A stretch of DNA of 64,000 nt from Oegoconia quadripuncta (Eukaryota > Arthropoda > Insecta > Lepidoptera > Autostichidae). The position numbers and the translations under genes were made by a program. Below are positions 1 through 12,657 of this stretch, in pieces. The stretch covers positions 33,724,778 to 33,788,777 of the forward strand of contig OX438744.1 of the NCBI GenBank assembly GCA_949316235.1. The letters are read 5' to 3'. Each line of letters begins with the position of its first letter. Within the stretch, counting starts at the first letter, position 1. The notes under the pieces were generated by a model. It had not been told where the DNA came from. It was given only the letters and a program-made list of their open reading frames with translations, and did not search any database.

Positions 1-282
1 GACTGCCAAGGAAGGAGGGTAATAGTTTTACAGATTTGTATTTACCTTGCAATGTTGGTAAGTTGTCCGTTTCAAAATTTGCAATGCCTTTTTCAATCAC
101 TTTATCTCATTCAGATGAAAGGCAAATTTATAAGTTTGGTGACAATGCAATATTTATTTATTTATCATTTATTGCACACAAGAAAAAAAAACATACAGAT
201 ACAACATAATAGAGACGACACAACAGGTTCTGCTTATTTCTACAATGAAATTTCTTCCAGCAGACCTACGAAGAAACAATAT

Positions 283-387
283 TATGAATAAATAAAAAAA
301 ATATCTTTGCACATACACACGGGATTCTAACCAGCGCCCTTTTGGTATAGCAGCAGAGTTTCTAACCACTACACCAAACAGGTCGTC
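283..387 (-). mobile_element. SINE family C (tRNA-derived), internally deleted copy
   Basis: Family C has a head GACGACCTGTTTGGTGTAGTG, B box GGTTCGAATCCCGCTAGGGGC, a body ATGATGAATACGGACATGTG and a 3' end with AACTAGATGGCGCTGT. Here head and 3' end are joined with the body missing. Confidence 0.7.
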
Positions 388-608
388 ATTATGGTACCAT
401 CGAGCTGATCTGATGATGGAACCGGGATGTAGGTCCTGAAACTCCCTGATGGCAAATGGCTAGATAGTCGAATTTGGGCTAGTTTGTTTTGTTGTCATGA
501 GCACTTTGCGTTTCAATCGTAATGAACGTCTGAAGATGGAGCCAGAAGCTTACCATTAGGACTCCTTGATAGACTTTGTAGTACTGGTCTTTGTATGTAT
601 GTATAATA

Positions 609-1020
609 TTTTTTTTTTATATGCACGACGGGTTCGTACTTGACCGCAATCACACCTGATGTTAAGTGAAGATGAGGTCGAAAGTGGAAGCGTACTGACC
701 CAGAAACCCCAACACATTTGGGAGACTGGCTATCTTATCTCTGACAACCGGACCACAACAATGCTATTAACATTGCTTGGCGGCGGATTTAGATAAGATG
801 GTGGTAGCTAGCCAGGTGGACATTTAAAATGCCCTACCACCAACCAAACCGAGTACTTAAACAAGTACCCCGCTGGGGATCGAACCGGTTACACTGCCAC
901 ATACCTCTGAACTATGTTGGGGTTGGTCCACTATCAAATCATCCACGGAAAGAAACATGTACCCCGCTGGGGATCGAATCGTAAAGGCAATGTTGTTTAC
1001 ATTGAGCCACGGAGGCGGTT
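609..1020 (-). mobile_element. SINE family A (tRNA-derived), chimeric copy
   Basis: Family A is about 330 bp. It has a tRNA-like head (CCGCCTCCGTGGCTCAATG, then GGTTCGATCCCCAGCGGGGT as B box), a middle GCCTGGCTAGCTACCACC, and a tail CATCAGGTGTGATTGAGGTC ending GTGCATAAAA. This copy, in reverse complement, has the B-box block twice (near 868-886 and 960-977), separated by unrelated sequence, so it looks like two partial copies joined. Confidence 0.85.
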
Positions 1021-1960
1021 AGATAATTATGTGTTAATCAATTTTTAATGTAGAAATATAAAAGGAACCTATTAATAAGAGCTTAGATTTCTTATAAAAT
1101 AACCTACAACCCACGGAAAAAGCAAGCCTTATGGCTAACCTCCTCTATAACATTACGTAAATGTCAAAGAGCTATTAATGTTCTCTCATGTCTATAAATG
1201 GAATTTATCTAGAGCAACCAGTAATTTAAATTGAATGGTTAAACAAATTATGAACAAGGTCTATTCCTCAGATATAGTTTGTAGTTAAAATTATCTCCCG
1301 CCTATATAGGGTTGCTTTTGTGACAAAGATTGATTATTTTGGAAACGACGGATGTTATTCATTCTTTATTGCACAAAATACAAATAGATTACAGTCAGAA
1401 AATGAACAAAGGTGAGCTTATCTCTAAAAGAGATCTCTTTCAGCCTAAACTACGAGTTATGTGTTCGACGGCGTCGTCAGCTTGTGTCTATGTGTGCAGT
1501 CTTGTCCGGATGTGGTCTGGATTGAGTAGGCGCATTTCTTTTATTTTTACGATTAAACTAAAGAAGGTTCTCAGCTACGTTTGATGAAAATCGGTTAAGC
1601 CACTTTTAATCTTTGCGGTCAGAAGCTCTTTCACACGTGGATATTGTTATTAGCGAAAAGAGGTAGCGTTTGATAATTAAAAAATAAATTGGAACTTAAG
1701 TTCCATTAAGAACTCATTTAAATGAGTCTAGTAATAGGTATTTAAAAAAAAACATACATTCTCCTTTGTTTAAACGCGGTCTCCTTGAACGGATAACGAA
1801 CGTAATGATACCACGCTGACCTTTATCTCGCTTTTAGGTAAACAGCGTGCAATTTCGGCTTGAATGTCAATGTTAAGAGACCTACGATATCGTTGCGTTT
1901 ATTACCACCTCTATAGTCGTGTAATTTCCTTATTATACCTGTATAGGTATTATCATCAGC
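1021..1960. other. No gene recognised
   Basis: Apart from the LINE tail at 1361-1445, this is A+T-rich sequence with only short open frames. Confidence 0.6.
1361..1445 (-). repeat. Jockey-type LINE 3' tail
   Basis: In reverse complement: the short hairpin AGAGATCTCTTTTAGAGATA, then GCTCACCTTTGT and GCAATAAAGAAT. This family of tails, with hairpin and AATAAA signal, recurs at 9.6, 15.9, 25.2, 59.4, 61.0 and 62.1 kb. Confidence 0.65.
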
Positions 1961-1974
1961 AACAGCCTTACTCT

Positions 1975-2060
1975 CTCGCCAGTGTCCACTGTTGGGGCAC
2001 GGCCTCCTCTCACTGGGAGAGGGTATGGGCTATAGTCCACCACGCAGGCCAGTAGTGGCC
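1975..2060 (-). repeat. Fragment related to SINE family D tail
   Basis: GGGTATGGGCTATAGTCCAC and the TCCACTGTTGGGGCACGGCC block resemble the family D 3' region. Confidence 0.45.
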
Positions 2061-2924
2061 ACCTGACAGTCTTTTTAAGCCGCCCCTATAGGCCATCAAC
2101 TAGGCTTAACGAGTGCCTTCAATTGAAAACAACTTACGTTAAATATCGGGCCTTTAATGGCATTCTACTAGAGGTCAGCCATCCAAGGACTAACCGCTCC
2201 AGACATTGCTTAACTTCGCTAATCGAAAATGATGGCAATAAGAATACGAACGATAGGTCTTACCGGTTTGATAGCTAAGGCAAGAATTAATATGTTGGGC
2301 CGACATGGATCAGATTCATGAAATGTTTCAATTCATTTATTTAAGGAACCTCTTTTTGAAGGTATCAGACTTTTTCTCATCGAGTCCAATGTTTGTCGAC
2401 CAACGTTTTCGTGTCTGCTGAAACTGGATAACTAGGACTTACTGCGTTATAGATGCAACCTTATTTGCAATACTCTTTGTAAGGAGTTCACTTGTGAATA
2501 TTGCGAATCAAACTCTGTCAGTTACCCCTCGTTGGAATGCAGTTATGCCTGAGGTATACCTACATTAATCAGCGGCAGATTTTAAGACACTCCGCACCTA
2601 AACGTGAAAATGGTCCTGACGTAATTCCATAGTCGTTGTTATTTTGACGTACTGCACACTCAGACGTCTGTAAGCCCTGGAAGCTTGCAAATGTGCAACA
2701 TGTGTCCAAAAAACGGTCGTCATGTGCAATTAATGAAAGACCCATCGCAATTACTTCCATACTCTGAAAGATTGTGGAGCACGCACGAACGACTGCTAAC
2801 CCATCTGAAGGTTTGTGATCTGCTCAGTATAGTAGCGGCGCTATGCGGCTTATGCCAAAATCAATTCATCGGTGATCTACCCGTACAGGATACTTTAACC
2901 ATTTCTCTCGACATTCGCCTTTGA

Positions 2925-3062
2925 CCTTATGAATAGGAATTTCCACTGATTGAGCATGCATGAAGCATTTGATGAGAGTGGAAGAAGCAAAAGTAGTATG
3001 TCACGATCGTTGCAAGTGGAAACCAATAGTATCTGTCTATTCCAACGGAAATCAGGCATGTG
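2925..3062 (+). pseudogene. LINE-type polyprotein C-terminal fragment
   Basis: One frame reads CMKHLMRVEEAKVVCHDRCK, then WKPIVSVYSNGNQA, a conserved tail of insect endonuclease/reverse-transcriptase elements. The same segment occurs inverted at 8205-8345. It is flanked by sequence with stops and is non-functional. Confidence 0.55.
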
Positions 3063-3129
3063 CATATGTATACATACATATATGTATGTGTGTATGTGCA
3101 CTTTTATTTGACTTTCTGACAAACGGTCA

Positions 3130-3700
3130 ATCCCGATAGTTATACTACGGCTTTTCGTCCGACCTATTGGCTAGTGACGCCGGTGTGGATACCTCAAGGA
3201 TCTATTCTCTCCACAACTCTTTACCTGCTGTATATCAATGATCTGCTTCACCACGGTACTTTTAGGTATGCAGACGATAGCACGGCTACAAAGAGATATA
3301 TCCAATCCATTCGGTGACGAAGAAAACCGATCATGCAAAAAGTCCACGGTTGCTTTACCATATACGAACTTGGCATTAAAGGCAGATTGGGGCTACGCCA
3401 AACTTCTCAAATTCAATGCTATCAAAACACAGGCGTGTTTGTACAGGTCGAAACGGTGCAGTATCTGACTCCGACTTTCCGAGGTGTATCTCTCTAGGGA
3501 CAGGAATTAATCTCTAATCGAAATTTTAGTAGTTCTTCTTAATGGCATTCGCTGGAAGGTTATGCGAATTCCACGCCGGCACATTTGGTACTGGAATACT
3601 GCTGTCACCTCTGGAATCGCTTGGCCAAGGACCTACCTCTAGATCTGCTACGATTAGAGTGCGTTTTATGTGTTAAAGACAAAACGAGCGTTCAGGTTCT
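3130..3700 (+). pseudogene. Reverse transcriptase pseudogene (non-LTR)
   Basis: Around 3192-3315 the frame reads PQGSILSTTLYLLYINDLL, then FRYADDSTA, RT blocks including the catalytic YADD. It is followed by a stop and, in shifted frames, LKADWGYAKLLKFNAIKTQA, a conserved downstream segment. Frameshifts and stops show that it is dead. Confidence 0.75.
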
Positions 3701-6700
3701 TAGCCATGTTTGATGGAAATCGGTTAAGCTTTTAACATAGTTTATTTGGTCTTCCTATTGTTTTCTCGGAGGTTTTCTACATTTTCAATGTATAGTTAGG
3801 TATACAAATTCATTTCGTTAATCGCCAAAATAAGACCTAGTCTAAAACTAGTTCAAAATCATAATTCAGTAGACACTTGACACAGTCTGGCATGACTCAA
3901 CTCAAATTAATAAACACAATTAACTATGAATCATACATAACGATCATAAAAAGTGTATTTACTTGTATTTTGACGAAGGTATGTTAGCAGGTATCTGATT
4001 ATGTTCACTTCTGCTACAAACATCCAAGCATTATACGTAAAATGTATTTCATTTATTGAATGTCGATTTAAATCTATTGGAAATAATATTAGGGCTTACC
4101 TATTTACCTGTCAATCAGTCTTTTGAATGACTGTCTTTAAACCGTGCGTGTGCGCATCCTACGCCCTCATTCACTCGAATTCAATGTTAGGGAAAATTCG
4201 TGTTACCCATACCAGAAGGAGCACTAAATGGCGTGTTGGATGACTTATACTTAAGCTCAGGGCGTTAATATTTCGCCACGGCAATAATGTTAGTTAACAT
4301 TTGTAACCCTAAACGTTGGGTTCAAATTCAATGCTACAGGTCAAGGTTAGACCGACCGCCCACGAAATCTGATGCTGACATGGAGTTTTTTGTATTGTTT
4401 TTTATATATTAATTCTTACAGTTGTTACAAATGTGTCTTTTAGGAGGAAAATTCGTATTAAGAATTAGATTATGATTATGATATATATAAGTAATTGGAT
4501 CATAAATCTTGAGTCTTTGATCTCACAAAGATCACACCTATGCTATTAAAATAATAACAATAATCGTGATGTGTTTTATAAATAACTTTGTCTCATTCAA
4601 CAAACGAAAATCATACGTACACTACAGACACAAATAGCGCCGTGCCGAGTAATACCTACGGGTAAAATTAAGATTCCTGTAAGCGGTTTAATAATATATT
4701 TTGGCGACTGGCCACTGGCGCAGACCATGTGCATTCAGCATAGAGAAAAAAAAAACAAACACCCAAAACAGATTTAAGTTTCAGAACGTAGGATAAGTAA
4801 ACATACCAGGCACCGGAGAAGTTTCCTGTATTTAGCGTGTCACTAAAACACTTTCAGTTTCTTAGAACGCACTGTTTAGAGCACTGGGTACTGAACAAAG
4901 GAACCATACAGCGATTCACAGTTACATCATCGAATTCGCGGAAATTAGCGAGTTTCCGAACGTTCGAACACTCTTGAACTAATTAACATGAACACACAAA
5001 TTTGAAATTTTTACACCGAAATAATGGCCGCATTAGTTGTCGGATGTTTGAGTTAGAATTTGGAGTTGGGATTTGTTTATTCGCGATTTAAATCGAACCG
5101 TATTGTTTGATTGGTTGATTGAATTGTGTAGTGTTGTGCGTCGTGATAATGCCGCGCCGCGACTGCGCCGCCTGCTGTACCATTGACGCCGGCTCACGTG
5201 TGTTCGCATGCAAAAAACTTTTACACAGAGCTCAGACTCTCACAGAATATTAATCCCACGCCACACCGTTACTCATCTCTTCAGAATTCTGACACGTTCG
5301 CTGACGTTCGAACTCGCTCTAACTGACAATAAACAATCACAATCGCCGCGACCTAAGCAACTAACTTTAAGTATAGAGAAGTCAGCGAGTAAAAAGAGGT
5401 CAAGCGGAAAACATAACAAAACATTCACTTTTGCTGGAATTAGCAATATCGGTATGTACAAGATGTCTTGTCACGTACTGCAGTTTTAAAGTCTATGGCA
5501 ATGAAATTTTAAAACAAGAAGAAATACCTGTTTTGAGCGATCCGCTAATTCTACGTCGATGACGTCATGTCGATTCGATCCTACACTAGCTATTGTTCAC
5601 CATAAAACATGTGTGCACAGTTTTATTTATAAGTATGAGCTACTGTTTCGAAATTTTATGGAATGTCGAGTCGGATCGTACCTCTAAATTATTTAGTGTT
5701 CGACCTTTCGTTCGATTCCCGGTCGGGTAAATTTGGAGTGCAATATACCTATTATAAACGGTTCTCAAATCTAAATTTAATCCGCATTTTTTCTAGACAA
5801 AAAACAATGTTTAACTACGAATGTTAATGAATAGGCAGGCGTCAAGTCATTGGAACTATAAAAAAGTAAAATATTCTCGATCTTGGTCATAAAGCTAATA
5901 TACAGGGTGGAAACGTTAAGTATACGCAGGCGTTTAATACTTACATAGTCACGCTTTATACATAGTCATACATCGAACGCAATGTTACATGCGTTGTATA
6001 AAATTAAAAAAAATATATTTACACCCATCTCATGCATGACACAAACAAGGTACATCTGTTTTACACAGTCGAATAAATAACATAAATATATTTTTAAAGT
6101 GAGTTGCATCAAATTTGCTTTATAGAATAGGGGAGGGGACTGAAATCAGCAAATCTGGTGAGTCCCTATCTTTTCATCACAGTTTCACCTATTTTCATTA
6201 TCATTACAATTACTTGTTAAATTAATTTTGTGGTGAATAAATAACTTTTATTATTATTTATTTAAATAAATAACCTTCTTTTCCTGTGCATTTAACTTTT
6301 CCACAAATTAGGACTACAAATCAAAATGCGTTTGGATTACTAGGACATCCAGCAGAGACCGTTGGTATTCAAGTCTTATGTCTCAATTACTTAAGACATT
6401 TGCATGAGGGCGATAAATAATTGAAATTGAAAATTTAAATTGCAGATTCATAATGCATTGCATTAAATGACGTGTCATTGCATTCCAAACGTGTTAAATT
6501 ATAATTAAAAATAATCAGTAGCCGACAAATTATTACAGTAGTAAATGTATGAAAGCATCAAAAGTAATTTCAGACTTATCGCTTTTATTTCTACCCGACT
6601 ACCTCAATAAAGGAAGCCCGGGACCTGTAGCCTAAGCAGCTTGACTGACTTTGCAGTACAAGAAGTCGCTAACGACTTGGGATCAAAACGTATATCTAAA

Positions 6701-7340
6701 TACGTTTTGGTCCCAGAGTGACATGGCATGGGTCACATTCTATGTCAAAAATTCAACATTGTGCTAGCAAAACATGGCGTCTACTTCCAAGCGTTCAAGT
6801 GAATGCCATGACGTATTTTGAGGTAGTAGTTATAGTTTTTATTTCTTTTTTAATATGCAGTCGGGTTTATTCGGTTTAAATACATTATTTAAATATATTT
6901 CTTTAATATCACTTGTGATAATGAAATAATCGCGTGCATAAAATTTCCACTCTGTATATGCGTGTATGTTTAACTTTTATTCAATGAACTTTTTTATAAC
7001 AAAAAAATCGTCAGTCAAGTTCCCTCCCCGATTGCAAATGTAAAGTCCACAAACAGTGGCACGCAGCCAGAAGCCCGACTGGGTCGTTGATGTCATCAGT
7101 GGAGTATTCCCTTGAAAACACTTTGATGGCCGACAGTGGTATCAAATGTTTTTCACATGAAATAAGCTGTATTCCTTTGTAGAATCGTTTTCATTTTGAA
7201 GATAACACAAGTCTGTTTATATTTAGTGTAGCCGAGTTATCAACGGTAGCGAGTTCATTTTTAGACAGGGGCTAGGTTTAAAATAAAATGTAGAGATAAT
7301 TATAAATTCCTATTTTTATAATTATTTAAAGCGTGTAACT
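3701..7340. other. No gene recognised except a CpG patch
   Basis: A+T-rich DNA. The open frame at 5208-5489 has no recognisable domain. The short TACAGGGTGGAA at 5903 resembles the end of the TA-flanked elements but has no partner nearby. Confidence 0.5.
5140..5210. promoter_or_regulatory. CpG-rich patch, possible promoter or first exon
   Basis: GCCGCGCCGCGACTGCGCCG stands out in A+T-rich surroundings. A short plus frame from 5149 (MPRRDCAACCTIDAGSRVFA) and a minus frame from 5183 (MVQQAAQSRRGIITTH) both pass through it; neither has a clear donor. It could be an alternative ankyrin promoter or another gene's 5' end. Confidence 0.2.
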
Positions 7341-7595
7341 AGTGACCCCGTTTGGTGTAGTGGTTAGAAACGCTTCTGCTATACCAAAAGGTCGCGGGTT
7401 CGAATCCCGCTAGGGGCATATGTTTGTATGATGAATACGGACATGTGTACCCGAGTTTTGGATGTTTTTCATTTATATATGTATTTACAAAAAAAAATGT
7501 ATTTGTGTAGTGTATCAACCATCTGGTATCCACAACACAAGCCTAGTTGCTTAGTGTGGAACTAGATGGCGCTGTCCGTATATGTCCAAGGATAG
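7341..7595 (+). mobile_element. SINE family C, full length
   Basis: The head GTTTGGTGTAGTGGTTAGAA (A box) and GGTTCGAATCCCGCTAGGGG (B box) are intact. The body includes ATACGGACATGTGTACCCGA and the 3' end GGAACTAGATGGCGCTGTCC. The head can be drawn as a tRNA-like fold, but the attached conserved body makes it a SINE, not a tRNA gene. Confidence 0.85.
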
Positions 7596-7792
7596 TACAA
7601 CCAAAAAAAAAGACAATCAAAGGCAATAGACTATTGCCCTGAGGATATAATGTAGTTAGTTACTACACTTTTACTTCATGCCAAATTTCAAGATTCCAGA
7701 TCAACGGGAAGTATCCTATAAGTTTTCATCACCAGTCAGTTACTATGGCAATATACTTTGAAAGGCCATATTTATATAGCATTAAATGAGAT

Positions 7793-7904
7793 TTTTTTTT
7801 ATGCACAACGGGTTGGTCCTTGACCTCAATCACACCTGATTTTAAGTGAAGATCAGGTCGAAAGTGGAAGCGTACTAACCCTGAAACCCCAACACATTTG
7901 GGAT
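7793..7904 (-). mobile_element. SINE family A, 3' fragment
   Basis: Only the tail third is present (poly-T, GCACAACGGGTT, CTCAATCACACCTGATTTTA), ending at ACACATTTGGGAT. Confidence 0.8.
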
Positions 7905-8204
7905 ACTTAAAATCTACAACGTTCAGCAAAGGCCGGACTTTTTAAGACAAATCAGGATTTTAAACACTGATAACCCTAGCCTTGACAGACAGACGGGCAA
8001 CAAACTATCTTATAAGGGCTCCATTTTTACCTTTTAACGTACCGAACCCGAGAAAAGTGCGTCTTCAGACAATTACGTTCTAGTCCTCAAAACATTGCTA
8101 CAAAGTACAGCAGATACCGATTCACGAGATTTATGTTGTCAACAATTTATGAGTCTCCTCTTGCGTACTTAACCATCAAAGCAGACCGAGAGTAAAGAGA
8201 ATAC

Positions 8205-8460
8205 ATACATATGCTCATGCCTGTTTCCCGTTGCGGTAGGCAGATACTATTGATTTCCACTTGCAACGATCCTGACCTGCACATACTACTTTTGCTTCTT
8301 CCACTCTCATCAAATGCTTCATACACGCCCGTCGGTTAGTGATTGGCCGCACCTGACCTTTCATGAGTAGTCACTTGATTGACGTACGTCCTTCTTGGTC
8401 GACCTTTACCGACCCTTCCATTGACGGTTTGGTTATACTTCTTTAGTATCTTCTTTCAAT
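8205..8460 (-). pseudogene. LINE-type polyprotein C-terminal fragment
   Basis: Reverse complement encodes NGRVGKGRPRRTYVNQVT, then, after a break, CMKHLMRVEEAKVVCAGQDR and CKWKSIVSAYRNGKQA. It matches 2925-3062 in opposite orientation and extends further upstream. Confidence 0.6.
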
Positions 8461-8642
8461 GAAAGAGAGAATCACCATATCGGTAACGAAATCTCAGAGT
8501 AACCGGTGTACAAGAGGCGGCACGAAGACCGTACCACTTCGACTATAAAGGAACGTCCCGCTTCGCCACATTTCCTATAACGTCGCGCGACCAGCATGCT
8601 GGTCTGGTAGTGTTACGATCGTCGTGCCGTCGTCAACTGTAC

Positions 8643-8817
8643 TTTTTTTTATGATTGACTAGATTCGCGTTTGACCACAATCTCACCTGATGGAAAGTGA
8701 CGATGTGGTCGAAGATGAAGCATGCGATCCCAGTAAATGCCTATTCACTCTGCTCTTGAAGATCCCAAGGTTGTAGGATTCAGGAAAGACTGACGCCGGA
8801 AGGGAGTTCCATGCCTT
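8643..8817 (-). repeat. SINE family B (tail related to family A)
   Basis: It carries TTATGATTGACTAGATTCGC, CCACAATCTCACCTGATGGA and GACTGACGCCGGAAGGGAGT. A close second copy lies at 42344-42500. The tail CACAATCTCACCTGATG parallels the family A tail, suggesting a shared LINE partner. Confidence 0.65.
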
Positions 8818-9394
8818 AGATACATACATAGATAAAGAGAACCAGTAAAATCAGTTGTTCCACAAGAAAATTCAATACCCACTCTACCAAAATGTATGGA
8901 ATGGTTATTTTTTTTAATAAAAATTCATCTAATGTCCTCGATGTTACAATGTTAGTTTGTACTACATTATAATTATTTATTCTATATTGGGTAGAATCTG
9001 GAAACTTGCAGTGGGTACATAAGGATTGAGAATAACTATCGTTCATTTAACAACCTAAGCCTGATTTAATTTGAGATAGGCAAGTGTTTGTGACAGATGT
9101 AAACAGACGCGAACGGTATCTGTGACACGATGACTTGTGACACCCATTGTTGCGTGAGTTAGATAACGGCGCCGATTGACGCCCAGATGCACTCGCGCTC
9201 ACGTACCGACTAGGGGTGCCATGCGATTGGTGGTTTGGAATAGACTCTTCCTTCCTTAGAACAAGTGTATGTATACACCGTTTCCTCAACATCAAATCAC
9301 AGATGAACACTTCAATACAATTGCGGAAATGAATTCCTTCATTCACGTAAGAACGATTTAATTCTTTACAACACCATACATAAAGTCACGTGGT

Positions 9395-9602
9395 CAGAGG
9401 TATCCCAAACATTAGTGTTTGGATGTACAAAACTTAAAAGTTCTCCATGGTTCACCTTGCTAAATATACAGAAATTCATACGTGACAGGGTGAGCCAATC
9501 GCCGTTGAAACGTGCAAATCTTGAGATGTTTTTTGGTGGAGAGTCCCATAGTCGCTTATTACGACACCCAAGGGAAGAGCAGAGTTGGTTATATTATTTC
9601 TA
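9395..9602 (+). repeat. Dispersed repeat family E
   Basis: Family E has the order ATCCCAAACATTAGTGTTTG, CACGTGACAGGGGGTGAGC, GCCGTTGAAACGTGCAAATC, AGATGTTTTT, then CGACACCCACGGGA. This copy is nearly complete. Others lie at 18.7, 23.9, 42.7 and 58.1 kb. It is probably nonautonomous; no terminal structure was resolved. Confidence 0.6.
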
Positions 9603-9647
9603 GGTGACGAAACCACGGAGCACATTGATCATAAAGGGCCATCTTAA

Positions 9648-9700
9648 TATCTTTATTGTACACAAAACTGTTACAGAAATATGTACAAAGGCGAGCTTAA
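9648..9700 (-). repeat. Jockey-type LINE 3' tail, short
   Basis: TTTATTGTACACAAAACTGT then TGTACAAAGGCGAGCTTAA is the tail in reverse complement, without the full hairpin. Confidence 0.55.
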
Positions 9701-10261
9701 AATGGTACCATGCCGGCTATTTAAGCTGTACCATCCGCAGTTCTTTAAAATAACAGTAAAGACAACATGGTCATTAGTATAGCTTGAAGAGATTGAATAG
9801 GCATCACACTAATCACGTACCATGAATAACTATGACACCAACCGTAAGACATTTTTTGTTATTTCTTCCTTTTCGCCACAAATGATTTTAATAGGAACGG
9901 AACACTGAAGAATGGGAGTTGTGGCTGTTGGAAAGACATAGTTTGTGAAATCCATGGTCACTCTAAACAAGCGCACAAACTATTCGTCTCGTCCTCAGCG
10001 TATAAATACGAGTATATAAATACTAATCAAATAATAATGTTTATTATAAGCTGAGCAGGTATGAATTATGTAAAGGTTATTGTTGGGACGTCACATTGTG
10101 AGCTAATATTTATTGATTTGCTTACAATGGCCGCGAATGGTCTGCGGAATGTTATTTATGTTAGGAATTGCAGTCATCTCTTTTTATAAGTCGAGACTGC
10201 TAAAATTCGTTACGGATTCGTATTTGATGGTGGACCAAAGATTTTATAAAATTGATTCTAA

Positions 10262-10620
10262 AGGTCGATTCACACAAATCAGTGAAGCCACAGTTCCGAC
10301 ACAGTATCGGCACAGTGCGAAATATTCTTTAATACATTCTCTATGAACACATTCCCACTTGTCAGTGACGACAGTGCCCTAAGTCACAGAATTAATATAT
10401 GTCTCAGTGTCAGTGCCGACACGGGCAATCACGGACGTTGCTATGCTTCATAGTATTGAACAGAGCAACAAACGATACTGGACGACGGACACATTTTCAC
10501 TGAAGCTCCGTGAACTGAGTACTGACATGTGTGAATTGAATCACTGGCGTATCACAGATACTGAACTGAGCGAACACGTTGACGGAACTGTGGCTTCACT
10601 GATATGTGTGAATCGACCGT
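10262..10620. mobile_element. TIR element with TAA target duplication
   Basis: About 37-bp TIRs: GGTCGATTCACACAAATCAG on the left and CTGATATGTGTGAATCGACC on the right, continuing inward through GAAGCCACAGTTCC. TAA lies at 10259-10261 and 10621-10623. The 3-bp TWA duplication fits PIF/Harbinger-type nonautonomous elements. Short open frames inside are not coding. Confidence 0.75.
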
Positions 10621-10623
10621 TAA

Positions 10624-12657
10624 TGAGAACGTTTATTTGACACACTAAACGACATATGAATTACAAAAGCTGAAAAAATAACAGTAACAATTATGCTATG
10701 TAACATCGCAGTCAATTGAGTTATTGTTGTGTATTTAAACTGTATCAAAAAACTATTATGGCGAGTGGGATTCGATCTCAATCCTAAGATCGCTTTACCA
10801 ATTTATTTATTTATTTACAATTATAAGTTTACAGTTTTACACTAAAACACTTATAAGTTATTCGACAAGAGACACACAAAGATACATTGCTCGGCATACA
10901 TTGCTGGGAGGCTTGGTTCTGTTAAATCCTATCCTATAAATTCTATTTTTTTTTTAAATATCCTAACCTCAACCAGCAATGTATGCCGCATTAGTCTCTG
11001 CATTTAGGATGGTGTAAGAATCGCTTCCTAGCTTCCGATTTACTAATTAGAGTGTTCCTAATTAGATTTCCTACAAATAGGATAGTGTAATAAGTCGACT
11101 GTTTTGTAAATTTTTGACAATTATATATTATGTAGATTCCTTTGCGCAATACACTTACACATAGATATTTACATACCATTTTAATTTAAATTGCAAATCA
11201 CTATCACATCAATGTCACACTCGCACTGGTAACGAAGAATGATGTCATTTACCCGTGACAAATAATTCAATGCATAATAATTAATGTACTTTGTAGGTAC
11301 TGTGTTTCATAGTCATGTCACTTGGTCACTGTTCATAATGATGGGTGACTCATTCACTAATGCCCTTGATAACATCGTTTACCGGACGTTTATAATCTTA
11401 AGTTGGAATAAGAAAATCAGTCAAAATTAAATATACCCAATACAAGTAAATAATTGAACCGATGATGGCAGGCATATCGCTTTGTGGTATTCGCATAATT
11501 GTTATAAATTGGGTGTTGGTGCAATGGACGTCTTGTTGCTGATATGATGATGATAATGAAGTAAGGAGTGATGGAAGGAGGGAAGAAGGGAGGAAGGAAG
11601 AATGTAACGCATGTTACAAAGAGAGTGATAAATATGAATGTCGATGGATGTCGCAGTGCTAATGCCGAGTTTCCGTATTACTCAAATAACACTCACTGGC
11701 AAGCACATTAACTTTTGCCGATACATATGAAATTATCACTAATTTTCAATTTATTTTATAAATTAGCAAAAATTAGTTTTTATTATAGTATATGTTCATA
11801 AAAAAATTGCATGATCATCAACACATCAAGATGATGCGATAATTATTATATTATGTAGCAAACTAATGTTCAATGTAGGGAAAGTTTCCATATTATGTCC
11901 CTGTTTGGCATTGTATTGTTTGATACAAGATGAGTTCACCATATCCTAGAGGTGGAGGCCTGGAGACCTGTAAAACAGGTTTCTATAAAACTTTAGTGTG
12001 GGTTCCAGTCTCCACTGAATTTTTTTAATAAACTTGTATTACAATTTGGCAGTTTAGCTTGGGACGAGGAGGACCTAAGCTACTTTTCGTCCTGAAAATT
12101 CGGCGATATAGTAATTCTACGCGTGCAAATCCGCGGGTGAAAGCTATCCTCTTATAAAATCCCAAACAATAAACAAACATGTATGATATTTTAGTTCAAT
12201 AGCAAAGAAAAAGAAAGGAGAAAGCCGAGAGACCGAAAGCGTATCTGTTTATCAATATCTACACACCAATCTAGATTTAGACTTAGGATACGCGGAACTG
12301 GCACGTTTCCAGAAACGTATTTATGCACAGTAAGGCCCAGTGTCCACCAATGACTTATTTGTGTCTATAGCAGTCGAGTATCAACTTTAAACATACTATG
12401 ATACACGGTTTTTAATTGTATAGCAGAAATATGACTAAAAAAGAATTTAAGATGAATGAAGGTGAGTGAGTCACTGTTGTTGACATAAAAGAGAAAAAGA
12501 GGTAGGATACAGTGTTACTTTAAAACTTCACGAATAAAGTGGTATCTCCTAACTTTTACGTATATTGTTTAGTTCATAGAGCCAGATTATTGACAAAACC
12601 TACACACCGCATAACGATATCAACGTAAATAAAAGAATATAGTAGTGATGTCATTCA
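10624..12657. other. No gene recognised
   Basis: Simple A+T-rich DNA with a GGAA-rich run at 11575-11602 and one LINE remnant. If the ankyrin gene continues, this is intron. Confidence 0.5.
11560..11662 (+). pseudogene. Short LINE RT C-terminal remnant
   Basis: TTACAAAGAGAGTGATAAAT, then ATGAATGTCGATGGATG, parallel the better preserved piece at 43585-43695. The purine-rich GGAAGGAGGGAAGAAGGGAG run lies just before it. Confidence 0.4.

Noticed and set aside
5208..5489. 93-codon plus open frame with a basic, serine-rich product
   Set aside because: The longest frame in the CpG-patch area, but with no domain, no donor and no clear conservation cue.
7341..7420. tRNA gene at the SINE head
   Set aside because: A and B boxes and a tRNA-like fold are present, but the same head is followed by the same 180-bp body in many copies, so it is a SINE promoter, not a tRNA gene.
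9047..9346. 99-codon minus open frame
   Set aside because: No recognisable domain, low-complexity serine-rich content, no splice or promoter support.
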